Notes: generated by a model from the letters alone, not told the origin. A stretch of DNA of 64,000 nucleotides from Luteolibacter algae (GCF_042683045.1 NZ_JBHUIT010000031.1:62001-126000), one strand, 5' to 3'; shown: positions 35,613 to 44,473, counted from the stretch's first letter. Made by a program: numbers and translations.

Positions 35613-36026
35613 TTAGATGTAGAACATCGGATCACTCGCTTGGGCCGACAGCGACTCCAGGGTAACTTTTTCGAGATTTTGGGCCAGTTGCTCCGAAATA
35701 TCTTCCCATGCCCGTTTTACGGCGCCGCCGGACTCTCCTTGGGCAAGTGCGGTATTTTGTAGCTGGGAGGGCTCCACGGCATCGACAATCTGTCGCAGGG
35801 TGATGCTGTCGGCAGAACGTGAGAGTGAATATCCTCCGGAGGCACCGCGGCGGGATTCGATCAATCCGCCCCTGCGAAGATCATTTAAGATTTGCACGAG
35901 GAAGTTTGCGGAAACAGCTTCGCGTTGCGCGAGTTCGTCAAGACGGGTAAGAGTCTTTCCGTCATAGGCCTTCGCGAGTTGTACAAGCGCCCTACAGGCA
36001 TATTCTAATTTTTGGGAAATTTTCAT
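35613..36026 (-). CDS. Rrf2-family transcriptional regulator
   Basis: This 137-residue winged-helix regulator starts at MKISQKLEYACRALVQLAKAY, the canonical Rrf2 N-terminus; longer frames upstream have no support. The HTH region reads LAQREAVSANFLVQILNDLRRGGLI and the wing SRRGASGGYSLSR. Only Cys11 is present, so the three-Cys iron-sulfur site of IscR/NsrR is absent. That places it with cluster-free members such as CymR, which controls cysteine metabolism. It is divergent from cysE and shares the CATG at 36024-36027 with it, so control of cysE is likely (inference). The RND pump lies downstream on the same strand. Confidence 0.88.
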   Translation of the reverse strand: MKISQKLEYACRALVQLAKAYDGKTLTRLDELAQREAVSANFLVQILNDLRRGGLIESRRGASGGYSLSRSADSITLRQIVDAVEPSQLQNTALAQGESGGAVKRAWEDISEQLAQNLEKVTLESLSAQASDPMFYI

Positions 36027-36882
36027 GAGCGATAGAGAGCAAACGGCGGTGGGAAAGAGTGGAATGAAGTTGTGCCAGGGGGAAGCAGCGAATTTGGAAA
36101 ACCTGTGGATGCGGCTGAGATCGGAAGCGGGACGGTTATGGAATGAAGAGGAGGGGCTGCGGGCTCTGGTGGATGATGTGGTGCTTTCCCGGGATAGCTT
36201 CGCGAAAAGTCTTTCCGCACGGCTCAGCCGTCGACTGGCCAGGGAGGACATGCCGAGGGAAATCATGGAGCCTTTGATCGAGGAGATTTTCACACAGCAT
36301 GATCACATTGCAAGATCGTGCAGCCGTGATCTATTGGCAATGTTCGAGCGGGATCCCGCCTGCTTTTCTCCGCTGGAGCCTTTATTGTTTTTCAAGGGTT
36401 TTATGGCACTGTGCACCTACCGCGTGAGCCATCAGCTCTGGCAGGACGGGCGGCGCTGGCTGGCGCTCTATTTCCAGAGCGTTTCATCGGAAGTTTTTGC
36501 CACGGATATTCATCCTGCCGCGAGAATCGGTTGCGGGATCCTGCTGGATCATGCGACGTCCTTTGTCGTCGGAGAAACGGCGATCATTGAGGATGACGTA
36601 TCGATTCTCCATGAGGTGACGCTGGGAGGAACAGGAAAGGAAACCGGCGACAGACATCCCGTCATCCGGTCCGGGGTATTGATCGGAGCCGGCTCGAAGA
36701 TCCTTGGCCGTGTCGAAATCGGCACACAGGCGAAAGTGGGTGCGGGGAGTGTGGTGCTCAATGATGTGCCGCCGCATACGACGGTGGCCGGTGTGCCGGC
36801 AGTGGTCGTAGGGGAGGCCCGTGAGCTCAATCCGGCTCTGGAAATGAATCAGAAGCTCGATTGCCGCGGCGCACACATTTAA
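36025..36882 (+). CDS. cysE: Serine O-acetyltransferase
   Basis: CysE acetylates serine with acetyl-CoA, the first step of cysteine synthesis. The 285-residue frame has an N-terminal helical domain and then the left-handed beta-helix: DIHPAARIGCGILLDHATSFVVGE (His active-site region), SILHEVTLGGTGKETGDRHP and IGAGSKILGRVEIGTQAKVGAGSVVL. The start is uncertain. ATG 36025 shares its bases with the divergent Rrf2 start; ATG 36064 (MKLCQGEAAN), preceded by GGGAAAGAG, or 36109 are alternatives and would leave room for regulatory DNA. It is followed 12 bp later by the MFS-acyltransferase gene. Confidence 0.92.
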   Translation: MSDREQTAVGKSGMKLCQGEAANLENLWMRLRSEAGRLWNEEEGLRALVDDVVLSRDSFAKSLSARLSRRLAREDMPREIMEPLIEEIFTQHDHIARSCSRDLLAMFERDPACFSPLEPLLFFKGFMALCTYRVSHQLWQDGRRWLALYFQSVSSEVFATDIHPAARIGCGILLDHATSFVVGETAIIEDDVSILHEVTLGGTGKETGDRHPVIRSGVLIGAGSKILGRVEIGTQAKVGAGSVVLNDVPPHTTVAGVPAVVVGEARELNPALEMNQKLDCRGAHI

Positions 36883-36894
36883 TTTTCTACTGAG

Positions 36895-39366
36895 ATGATA
36901 ATTCCGGACGAACCCGAAGGTGAGCCGACCAAACGGCAATGGATGGGTTACTGGAGCATGATCGTCCAGCAGACCCAGAACGCCTTCAATGACAAGGCCG
37001 CCCAATTCATTCTGATCCCACTGGGTGGAGCGGTGGGCTTCAGCGTAGAATCCTGGGCCGGGCTGATGATTGCCTTACCGTTTGTGCTTTTTGCCCCTTT
37101 GGCGGGGTGGATGAGCGATCGATATTCCAAGAAAAATGTAATCCTTGGAGCGGCGGTCGCACAGGTCGGTATACTCGCTCTGATTTGTTTGGCGGTCTTT
37201 TTGAAAAACCTGCCTCTCGGGCTGGTCGGATTCTTTCTGCTAGCGGTGCAGTCTGCCTTTTTCAGTCCGGCCAAGATAGGTATCAACAAGGAATTGGTCG
37301 GCTCGAAACATCTTGGTTTTGCCGCTGGTGTTCAGCAGATGACCGCAATGCTTGCGATCCTGGCGGGCCAGGTGGTGGCCGGCTGGTGGTATGATTACCG
37401 CTATAGGGCTCTGGGTTCGGTCTCGGAAATTGCCTGGCAGGCTGCATTCTTGCCCTTGCTGATTCTGGCATGCTGCTCGGTTCCCGCCGTGTTCATGGCG
37501 CTTGCGATCCCGAGGGTATCTGCCCATGGAGGCGCGAAACTCAGCGCAAAGCTGCTTGTCAGCCATTTCAAAGATGTTCGCGAGCTCTGGGTTGATAGAG
37601 GGCTCAGACAAGCTTCCCTGGGCGTCGCTTATTTCTGGGGCTTTGCGTCGTTTATCAATCTATGGTCCGTTAAGGTGGCGAAGTCTCTTACCGATGGTGG
37701 CGAAGGCTTTGGGACGCTTTCATCGATGTTTATGGCATCCGCTTCGCTGGGGATGGCTCTGGGCTTCGGCTATGCTTCCTGGTTGCTCCGGAAAAAGATC
37801 GAGCTTGGCTGGGTTCCCCTGGCAGGTCTCGCGATGACAGTGACGGCCCTTGTCCTGGCATTTCTCACGCCGGGGGGCTGGCCGTTTTTGGTCTGCCTCG
37901 GGATGTTGGCATTTTTTTCAGCATTGTTCCTTTCGCCGCTCAATGCGTGGATGCAGGATCGATACCCCGCGAACAAGCGCGGTGAGCTGCAGGCCGCTGT
38001 GAACTTGCAGGATTGTTTTGCGGGGATCAGTGCGGTGATCGCCATTGAGATCATGATCCGGGTGGCAGCCGCTGTGGGACTCACAGAGCTGGAAGGCTAT
38101 CGCGGACAAATGCTTGCCGTAGCGTTGTCCTGCGGCTTGATGACATGGTTCATCGTTCGGTTACTGCCTGCGGACATGATCCGGCTGGTGTGCCTCGCGA
38201 TCGTGAAAACGCTGTATAGGATCAAATTCAGTGGCACGGAGCGTCTTCCCGCGCACGGCGGGGCGTTGATTCTCCCCAATCATGTTTCCTACGCGGATGC
38301 GTTTTTCATCTCTGCGGTATCCGAGCGGCAGGTTCGCTTCGTGATGGATGAGACCTTTATGGCGAGCCGTCTGATACGTCTTTCGGCAAGACTTTTCGGC
38401 ACCTTATCGATCCGGCGCGATCAACCCCTGGAGGCAATCAGAAAGACGATTGAAGCTTTGGAAGCGGGTCATTTGGTTGTCCTTTTTCCGGAAGGGCAGT
38501 TAACGCGGACGGGCGGGCTTTGCGAGCTTGAGAGAGGCTTTGAGCTGATCGCACGAAAGGCAAAAGTCCCTGTTTTTCCGCTCTGGGTGGATGGATCATG
38601 GGGCTCGATCTTCTCTTACGAAAGAGGACGTTTCTTTAGAAAAACCCCGTATCGCATCCCCTACGGTCTGTCGATCGCAGTGGGAGAGGAAATCCACAAT
38701 CGTAAGTTAACCTGTGAGCTGGTGCAGCAGGCCATGATGAAAACTTCCGGCGAGGCGATTGCGAATCGATTTTCCGGAAAAGGAACCGCGGAAACCTTTA
38801 ACGGCTATCAGCTTACCCAGCTTGAGGCATTGCCGAGAGGCTGTGTCATCCGGATGCTGGAAGAAGACAGGCAGCAGTTGGGAATTGATGCGGTTCTGAT
38901 TTCGTTCGCGTCCCAAACCGGCGGAAAATTCATCAGCGAAAGCGCGTTCAGCGCGGAGGATGGCGCGATCTGGGTAGGCGGGGAAGCGTTGAGAAAGCGA
39001 TTGGCATCCGCTGATTTCAGCCGCAAGACGGTCCGATTTTTCGATTTTGGATCCAGTGCACTGATCCCCGTCAGATTGGAGGGGCTGGTCCACCTGCCCT
39101 GCCTGTCGGTTGCGGGAAAAATCGTTAGTATGTCGCTGCCTCACCCGCCAAAACCGTCGGAGCGGAGCCCATTTCAAGCAGGATACAAGGCTGGCTCACG
39201 TGGCAAATTGCTCCCCGGCTGGTATCTAGAGGATGGAAAGCTCTATCCCGGAGGGCTCAGCCTGCCGCCGGGAATGGAAATTGATTCCGAGAGTTTTCTG
39301 GTTTCCGTGGATTTCCTACTCGATGTCCATACAGATCCGGAAGCCGAGATCGGCGCGGCGCAGTGA
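36895..39366 (+). CDS. MFS transporter-PlsC acyltransferase fusion (LplT/Aas-like, truncated ligase)
   Basis: This 823-residue fusion has residues about 15-425 as an MFS-type lysophospholipid flippase like LplT (many membrane helices, GWMSDRYSKKNVILGAAVAQ). Residues about 450-630 are a PlsC acyltransferase with NHVSYAD (462-468) and FPEGQLTRTG. In full Aas-type proteins an AMP-binding acyl-ACP ligase follows. Here only about 190 residues follow, including KIVSMSLPHPPKPSE, GYKAGSRGKLLPGWYLEDGK and LSLPPGMEIDSE, which look like the tail of that ligase without its ATP-binding core. It would import and re-acylate lysophospholipids (inference). Its last 51 bp overlap the convergent FGE-fold gene. 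Confidence 0.82.
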   Translation: MIIPDEPEGEPTKRQWMGYWSMIVQQTQNAFNDKAAQFILIPLGGAVGFSVESWAGLMIALPFVLFAPLAGWMSDRYSKKNVILGAAVAQVGILALICLAVFLKNLPLGLVGFFLLAVQSAFFSPAKIGINKELVGSKHLGFAAGVQQMTAMLAILAGQVVAGWWYDYRYRALGSVSEIAWQAAFLPLLILACCSVPAVFMALAIPRVSAHGGAKLSAKLLVSHFKDVRELWVDRGLRQASLGVAYFWGFASFINLWSVKVAKSLTDGGEGFGTLSSMFMASASLGMALGFGYASWLLRKKIELGWVPLAGLAMTVTALVLAFLTPGGWPFLVCLGMLAFFSALFLSPLNAWMQDRYPANKRGELQAAVNLQDCFAGISAVIAIEIMIRVAAAVGLTELEGYRGQMLAVALSCGLMTWFIVRLLPADMIRLVCLAIVKTLYRIKFSGTERLPAHGGALILPNHVSYADAFFISAVSERQVRFVMDETFMASRLIRLSARLFGTLSIRRDQPLEAIRKTIEALEAGHLVVLFPEGQLTRTGGLCELERGFELIARKAKVPVFPLWVDGSWGSIFSYERGRFFRKTPYRIPYGLSIAVGEEIHNRKLTCELVQQAMMKTSGEAIANRFSGKGTAETFNGYQLTQLEALPRGCVIRMLEEDRQQLGIDAVLISFASQTGGKFISESAFSAEDGAIWVGGEALRKRLASADFSRKTVRFFDFGSSALIPVRLEGLVHLPCLSVAGKIVSMSLPHPPKPSERSPFQAGYKAGSRGKLLPGWYLEDGKLYPGGLSLPPGMEIDSESFLVSVDFLLDVHTDPEAEIGAAQ

Positions 39367-40803
39367 GCGGTCCTCCACCCATTCGCGGGAGGCGGCGCCT
39401 TTGCTGGGCTTGAGGTAAGAGCCCCCTGCAAGGACCCAGAGAGGAGTGCCGAGCGGGTTGGATGGAGTGGGGCGGGGTTCGCTGGTCCACTCCGCCACGG
39501 AGCCAGCCATTGCTAGCAGTCCATTGGAAGTGCGGTCCTGGATTTGCTCGTCCACCGGAAGCCAGTCGCTGATGGGGATGGCGGATGGGACTTTCGCGCC
39601 TGTCATCAGGGCACTGAACCACTGCTCCTGAGTTGGCAGAAAGCCACGCTTCCACTTTGCGTAAGCATAGGCATCCCACCAGTCGACTCCGACCACCGGG
39701 GTATGAATGCTAATCTCGTGTCCGCCCCATTCGGCCGATTCTGTCGCTGCTGCAAGTAGCGAGTCCCAGTTATCCGGAATATGGTCGGTTTTTTTCTCCG
39801 GCTGTTCCGGATGATCGAAGGTTGTTTCTTTCCCAGATTCCGAAAGCAGAGAGAGTCTTTCCAAAAATTCCGCATACTCCCCGATCGTCACCTCATAGGC
39901 CGATATGCGGAAGCTATCGGTGCGGAGTCTCATCCCATCCGGTGTGATATGGCGGCCAGCCGGGATCATGATGAGATCCGGCTTTTTCACCTCGGAGGCC
40001 CGGGTCGGCTTTTTCTTTCCCGGGATCAGAAAGATACACAGAGCAAGGATTCCCAGAATGATTGCGATGACTCCGACAAATCCGCTTTTTTTCCCCGGTA
40101 GGAGAGCGGAGGTCGCCGGAGCGGGCATCTCCGTCGGGTCGGTAAGCTGCTGCTCGATCTGCTCGCAGTAACCGCGGACTTGCGCCCATTGCAAAGGTGC
40201 CTCGATTTGTTCTCCGCGCATCCATGCCAGCAGGGTGAGACAGCGGGTCGCTCCGGGTTTTTCTGTATCGAGCAGTGCCTGGTAGCTGGTGCCGAAGCGG
40301 GTCACATCCCGGGATGATTGCCCCGGAAGAGAGCTCCCGCAGATGGCGAGATTTTTAATGCGTATCACATCATGCGAGTCCACATGGACATCTTCCAGTC
40401 CCATGGGGGAAGTCGCGTTATCATGTGTTTCGTGGTAGATATTGGCTTCTGCCACGCGCCGTAGAATATGGACAAAGCGCACTGGCTGAATTTTTTCTCC
40501 TGCCTTGAGTCTTTGCTCAAGAGTCTCTCCCGGGAGTAACTCTTGAGCAAAAAAACAACGGCCGTTTTCTCTGGAAGCCTCGTAGATGGAGCCGACGAGG
40601 GGATGCTCCACCGCAGCCTTCGCCCGCACATCCGCTAGAAAGGAATCGCAGTCCTCCATGGCTTCTTCCTTGAGCTCCTCGATCAATACCATCCGGCCCA
40701 CGGATTCCTGTTCCGCCAGCCATGTTCTGGTTTTCTCTGTTTCCGAGATACATTCGCGAGGAATGTAATCTCCGTATGTGTGTTCATTGGTCACGTCAGG
40801 CAT
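39316..40803 (-). CDS. Pseudokinase-transmembrane-FGE-fold (SUMF1-like) protein
   Basis: I start at ATG 40803 (MPDVTNEHTYGDYIP), giving 495 residues. Residues about 35-155 align by eye with a Ser/Thr kinase lobe (VEHPLVGSIYEASRENG, QELLPGETLEQRL) but the HRD and DFG motifs are replaced (HDNATSPMGLEDVHVD; IKNLAICG), so it is a pseudokinase. A membrane helix lies at 241-261. Residues 277-494 are an FGE-sulfatase fold (IMIPAGRHITPDG, FRISAYEVTIGEYAEFL, VVGVDWWDAYAYAKWKRGFLPT, MAGSVAEWTSEPR, GGSYLK, DLGFRI). The Cys pair of true formylglycine-generating enzyme is absent, so it probably does not mature sulfatases. It lies 23 bp downstream of the TPR gene and overlaps the MFS gene tail. Confidence 0.82.
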   Translation of the reverse strand: MPDVTNEHTYGDYIPRECISETEKTRTWLAEQESVGRMVLIEELKEEAMEDCDSFLADVRAKAAVEHPLVGSIYEASRENGRCFFAQELLPGETLEQRLKAGEKIQPVRFVHILRRVAEANIYHETHDNATSPMGLEDVHVDSHDVIRIKNLAICGSSLPGQSSRDVTRFGTSYQALLDTEKPGATRCLTLLAWMRGEQIEAPLQWAQVRGYCEQIEQQLTDPTEMPAPATSALLPGKKSGFVGVIAIILGILALCIFLIPGKKKPTRASEVKKPDLIMIPAGRHITPDGMRLRTDSFRISAYEVTIGEYAEFLERLSLLSESGKETTFDHPEQPEKKTDHIPDNWDSLLAAATESAEWGGHEISIHTPVVGVDWWDAYAYAKWKRGFLPTQEQWFSALMTGAKVPSAIPISDWLPVDEQIQDRTSNGLLAMAGSVAEWTSEPRPTPSNPLGTPLWVLAGGSYLKPSKGAASREWVEDRSLRRADLGFRICMDIE

Positions 40804-40826
40804 ACCCGGGCGGTGAGAGGAATATT

Positions 40827-41891
40827 TCACTCTGAAGGGAGTGGATTGAGAAGCGGGATATCGGGATCGAAATTTGGAGGGAGGATGTCCTGATCCAAAA
40901 ATTCCGGGAAATCGCTGCCCGGGTTTCCGGCGGGGGCGGTCTGGCCGATGCGTGCGGCGAGATCGCGCGGCCACGCCTGCAGATCGAGGACCTCGCCCTT
41001 GTATGTCAGGGTGACGACTTGCCCGTAGTAGCTCAGGTCTCCAAATAGATGTGCCGTCTGTGTATCCCTGGCCGGAATCTTATAGTTCATCCTCAGGGTC
41101 TCCTCTCCACCCTGCCAATCGAAGGGTAGTGAAACCCAATCTGCCTCCGCCCAGGAGGTATCCTCGAGCTGAACGATCTGTCCTTTGTTTGTTTTATTGA
41201 AAAAGGTTACCGCGACCTCGATGTCCTGCGCGTCGATCTCCTGGCCGGGCGCTTTCTGCACCGGCACGGTTAGAACCACCCGTTCACCGCCGGGGGCCTT
41301 TGGATCCTTGAAAATCCTGACACGCCCCAGAGCTACTTTGCCCAGCATGTCGGTCGGTTGCTCGAAGCCGTCGCGGAGCTTCTGGGCCGCTTGTTTGTAA
41401 AGCTCTCCGGCACCTTGAATACCCATCTGGAAGACCTGCTCGTAGTATTGAGCCGCCTTGTCATTTACGCCCATAAGCTCATGGACGACTCCCAGTTCAA
41501 AAATAACCGTGGGATCATCCGGGGACTCCTTCTGTGCCTCTTCAAGCTTCACGATGGCCATTCCCATATCTCCGGCTATGCGTGCCTGGCGGGCCTCGGT
41601 GACGAGTCGCTCGGAGCGTGGATCCGCGATGCTTGGCTCGACAATTTCCTCCGGCTCCGGCACGGGGGGGAGCTCTGGTTTGGGCCGTTCCACGATGGCC
41701 TTCCGCGGTTCGCTGGCGACAGGCACTTTGATGCGGATGGGCACGAGTTTTTCGACTTCCTTTTCGACGATCCGCACCTTCTTGCCTTCCTCGAATCTAA
41801 CGGCAAGAGCAATGCCGGAGATTAAAAGCTGAGAAAATGCCATCACTGCCAGTGCGCAACAGGCAGTTATGAAGACGCGGTTTCCTTTCAT
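40827..41891 (-). CDS. Membrane-anchored TPR-repeat protein
   Basis: This 354-residue protein has an N-terminal anchor (about 6-31, VFITACCALAVMAFSQLLISG). A Pro/Glu-rich linker follows (RKAIVERPKPELPPVPEPEEI), then TPR-like helices (ARQARIAGDMGMAIVKLEEAQ, DDPTVIFELGVVHELMG, AQYYEQVF; about 97-170). The C-terminal 180 residues form a beta-rich domain (RVVLTVPVQKAPGQEIDAQD, WVSLPFDWQGGEETLRMNY) that I cannot assign. The function is unknown. Its 23-bp spacing to the pseudokinase-FGE gene suggests a joint envelope role. Confidence 0.75.
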   Translation of the reverse strand: MKGNRVFITACCALAVMAFSQLLISGIALAVRFEEGKKVRIVEKEVEKLVPIRIKVPVASEPRKAIVERPKPELPPVPEPEEIVEPSIADPRSERLVTEARQARIAGDMGMAIVKLEEAQKESPDDPTVIFELGVVHELMGVNDKAAQYYEQVFQMGIQGAGELYKQAAQKLRDGFEQPTDMLGKVALGRVRIFKDPKAPGGERVVLTVPVQKAPGQEIDAQDIEVAVTFFNKTNKGQIVQLEDTSWAEADWVSLPFDWQGGEETLRMNYKIPARDTQTAHLFGDLSYYGQVVTLTYKGEVLDLQAWPRDLAARIGQTAPAGNPGSDFPEFLDQDILPPNFDPDIPLLNPLPSE

Positions 41892-41971
41892 CGTCCGATG
41901 AGAGTGTCGAAAAATTACCGAACCGTCAAATTTTGTGTTCTACCGAAGGATAGGAGGTTTGAATCGGTCTC

Positions 41972-43348
41972 ATGAAGATTCTCGGTGCCGTCTTTTTATT
42001 CGTGGTTATGGCGTGGTTGGTGCCGTTTTCCAGCGAAGGACCGGCGATGGCTGGTCTTGATGCGGATAGCGTGAGAATCGGGTTGGCGGTGTTTTTCTGC
42101 ATCGCATGGCTTTGGCTTTCCGAGGCCTTGCCTCTTCCCATTACCGCATTGCTGGTCCCGGTTTTGGGGGCTGCGGCGGGATTGACGGGTTTGAAGGAAG
42201 CTCTGGCGGCTTTTTCGGCACCTGCCATCTATTTGTTTTTCGGAGGGTTCGCCCTGGCATCCGCATTGTCGGCGCAAGGCTTGGATCTCTGGCTTGCCGG
42301 AAAGCTAGGAAAACTGGGCAGGGGAAATTTTATCTCCGTAGCGGTTTGCCTTTTTTTGGGGACCGCAGTGCTCTCGATGTGGATGAGTAACACTGCGACG
42401 GCAGCGATGATGATTCCGCTCGCAGTGGGTGTTTTGAATCAGTTCCGCAAGATTCAGCCTGGGGAAGTCCTCCCGGTGGGGAATACGCATTTTCTGCTTC
42501 TGGGACTGGCCTATTCAGCAAGTATCGGAGGATTGGGCACAATTGTTGGCAGCCCACCGAATGGAATTGCGGCCAAAGCGCTGGGGATAAGTTTTGCCGG
42601 TTGGATGAAATTCGGCATTCCCGCAGTGGTCGTGTTGTTGCCCGTGATGATCGCGGTATTATATGTGCTGTTGAAGCCGGCCAGGCTATCGATTCGGGAC
42701 GGGGAGGTTTCCGCCGGCTGCGAAACATTTGAGTTTACCCGTCCCAGACGGCTGACGTTGGGAATTTTCTTTCTGACTGCCGTAGCCTGGATCTTCAGTG
42801 GAAAAATTGGCTCTTATCTGGGAATTGAGGATACTGATACATGGATCGCACTGCTGGCAGTGGTTGCAATTTCGATGATGAAGGTTGTCAGCTGGAAAGA
42901 GATTGGTGAGGGAACGGATTGGGGGGTGTTGTTGCTCTTCGGTGGAGGCCTGGCTTTCAGCGGTATCCTCGGGGCTTCCGGTGTCAGTCTCTATCTTGCG
43001 AGAACTTTGGAGGCGCTTCTTGATGGGTGGCCGCTATGGGGGATCGTAGCCGCTGTGGTAGGTTTTGTGATTTTTCTCACGGAGCTTTCCAGCAATACGG
43101 CGAGCGCGGCACTATTCGTGCCCATTTTTTACTCGCTTGCCATCGCCGCGGACCTGCCGCCGGGGAAATTGGTTCTGCCGCTCGCGTTGGCTGCTTCATG
43201 TGCATTTATGATGCCCGTCGGCACTCCCCCCAATGCGATTGTCTACGGCACCGGAAGGATCGAGCAAAGGGCGATGATTCGCGTAGGATTCGCGCTGAAT
43301 CTATTGTTCATCGTTTTGATCACCATATTCGGGATGCTGTTTTTATAA
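41972..43348 (+). CDS. DASS-family sodium:dicarboxylate/sulfate symporter
   Basis: This 458-residue transporter with about 12 membrane segments belongs to the SLC13/DASS family. Both family SNT motifs occur: MSNTATAAMMIPL in the first half and ELSSNTASAALFVPI in the second. LGTIVGSPPNGI and the C-terminal MMPVGTPPNAIVYGTG are the paired substrate-loop motifs. Members use sodium to import di- or tricarboxylates or sulfate. Beside a sulfatase-rich genome sulfate is conceivable, but no residue settles it. It is convergent with the YhaM-like gene, overlapping by 6 bp. Confidence 0.88.
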   Translation: MKILGAVFLFVVMAWLVPFSSEGPAMAGLDADSVRIGLAVFFCIAWLWLSEALPLPITALLVPVLGAAAGLTGLKEALAAFSAPAIYLFFGGFALASALSAQGLDLWLAGKLGKLGRGNFISVAVCLFLGTAVLSMWMSNTATAAMMIPLAVGVLNQFRKIQPGEVLPVGNTHFLLLGLAYSASIGGLGTIVGSPPNGIAAKALGISFAGWMKFGIPAVVVLLPVMIAVLYVLLKPARLSIRDGEVSAGCETFEFTRPRRLTLGIFFLTAVAWIFSGKIGSYLGIEDTDTWIALLAVVAISMMKVVSWKEIGEGTDWGVLLLFGGGLAFSGILGASGVSLYLARTLEALLDGWPLWGIVAAVVGFVIFLTELSSNTASAALFVPIFYSLAIAADLPPGKLVLPLALAASCAFMMPVGTPPNAIVYGTGRIEQRAMIRVGFALNLLFIVLITIFGMLFL

Positions 43349-44383
43349 TGCGGGTGTATCGTTCTCAAACTCTCTGAGTGGGCGGACGAGATTGGCCGGG
43401 AGCGGGAAAACCCGGTCATAAATCCCGGGCGCCACTTCAGTCGCCTGTGCGTAGGCATCGCGAAGCATCTCCATCTTGGCATCGAGATTATCGATATGGT
43501 GGAGCGCGTGTGCCTCGGGAGTTTTTGGTAAAACCGGAGAGCCGAACTCCAATGATCCATGATGGCTTCCAATAAGGTGGAGCAAGTGCATCCGGACATC
43601 CTCGGTGGCGGGTTTGGAAGCGGAGAAGTCGTTGAAAACCGAGCTCTCGATCAAATCCCGCCACAATTTATTGACCAGCTCGATTCCCAGCGGGATATGG
43701 CCGAGCATTTCCCCATGCATTGAGTGGATCTGTCCAAACCCATCTTCTGGATAGGTATTTTCCCAGAGTTTCCCGCAATCATGGAAAAGCACTCCGGCGA
43801 TCATCAAATCGCGGTTCAGCTCTGGATAGATGCCGCAGATCAAATCAGCCGCGCGCATCATTTGAGCGACATGTTCCACCAAGCCTCCACGGCGCGCATG
43901 ATGATTTTTCCTCGCGGCCGCCGTCCGCCGAAAACGCTCGCCCATGGTCACGAAAAAGTGCGAGCAAAGTAATTTCAGACGTGGATCAATGATGGAATCA
44001 CAAAGCCTTGTGATATCGGCAAAATCCTTTTCCTGCTTTTTCCGCACCACCGGATCACCCGCCAGAAAATCCGCGATCGCGCTATCGTCCAGTCTGTGCC
44101 AGCTGACGTTGTTCCCATTGATGCCATATTGATTCTGCGTCCATTCGCCTTCAAGCCGCACAATCGCCTGAAGAGGGAGCTCTTCTGCCTCCGGGTAGAG
44201 CGGCGTTTCCGACCAGATTTTGAGATTCAGAAAGCCCGTGGAATCCGCGAACATCAGATCAAGATACGGCTTGCCGCCTTTGGTTGTTTTGGTAGCGCGG
44301 GATTGGAGCTGTGCTGCGACAACTGCTATCAACGGCACCTCGCCAGCCTGGTCCTTAAGGCTCGAAATCGATATCACACTCAT
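43343..44383 (-). CDS. YhaM-like 3'-5' exoribonuclease (OB-fold + HD domain)
   Basis: The 346 residues have an OB-fold nucleic-acid-binding domain at about 15-100 (VPLIAVVAAQLQSRATKTTK, ADSTGFLNLKIWSE). An HD phosphohydrolase domain follows (RRGGLVEHVAQMMRAA, GVLFHDCGKLWEN with the HD pair, SHHGSLEFGSP, ALHHIDNLDAKM). YhaM degrades RNA or DNA 3' to 5' with a metal in the HD site. Length and order match. A partial copy of its coding region (residues 6-14 joined to 110-128) occurs at 46417-46506. Two inverted repeats lie upstream at 44474-44511. Confidence 0.87.
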   Translation of the reverse strand: MSVISISSLKDQAGEVPLIAVVAAQLQSRATKTTKGGKPYLDLMFADSTGFLNLKIWSETPLYPEAEELPLQAIVRLEGEWTQNQYGINGNNVSWHRLDDSAIADFLAGDPVVRKKQEKDFADITRLCDSIIDPRLKLLCSHFFVTMGERFRRTAAARKNHHARRGGLVEHVAQMMRAADLICGIYPELNRDLMIAGVLFHDCGKLWENTYPEDGFGQIHSMHGEMLGHIPLGIELVNKLWRDLIESSVFNDFSASKPATEDVRMHLLHLIGSHHGSLEFGSPVLPKTPEAHALHHIDNLDAKMEMLRDAYAQATEVAPGIYDRVFPLPANLVRPLREFENDTPAL

Positions 44384-44473
44384 GGAGTGAGGCTGGCATC
44401 CGCACTTTTTCTGTCACGAAAAATGGCACCGGTTTTGGAATCGGCAGGGGGAGCATTTCCTCCGGTGCGGGGG

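Noticed and set aside
39316..40803. FGE-fold protein as the maturase of the three sulfatases
   Set aside because: It lacks the catalytic cysteine pair of formylglycine-generating enzyme and is fused to a pseudokinase, so it is more likely non-catalytic.
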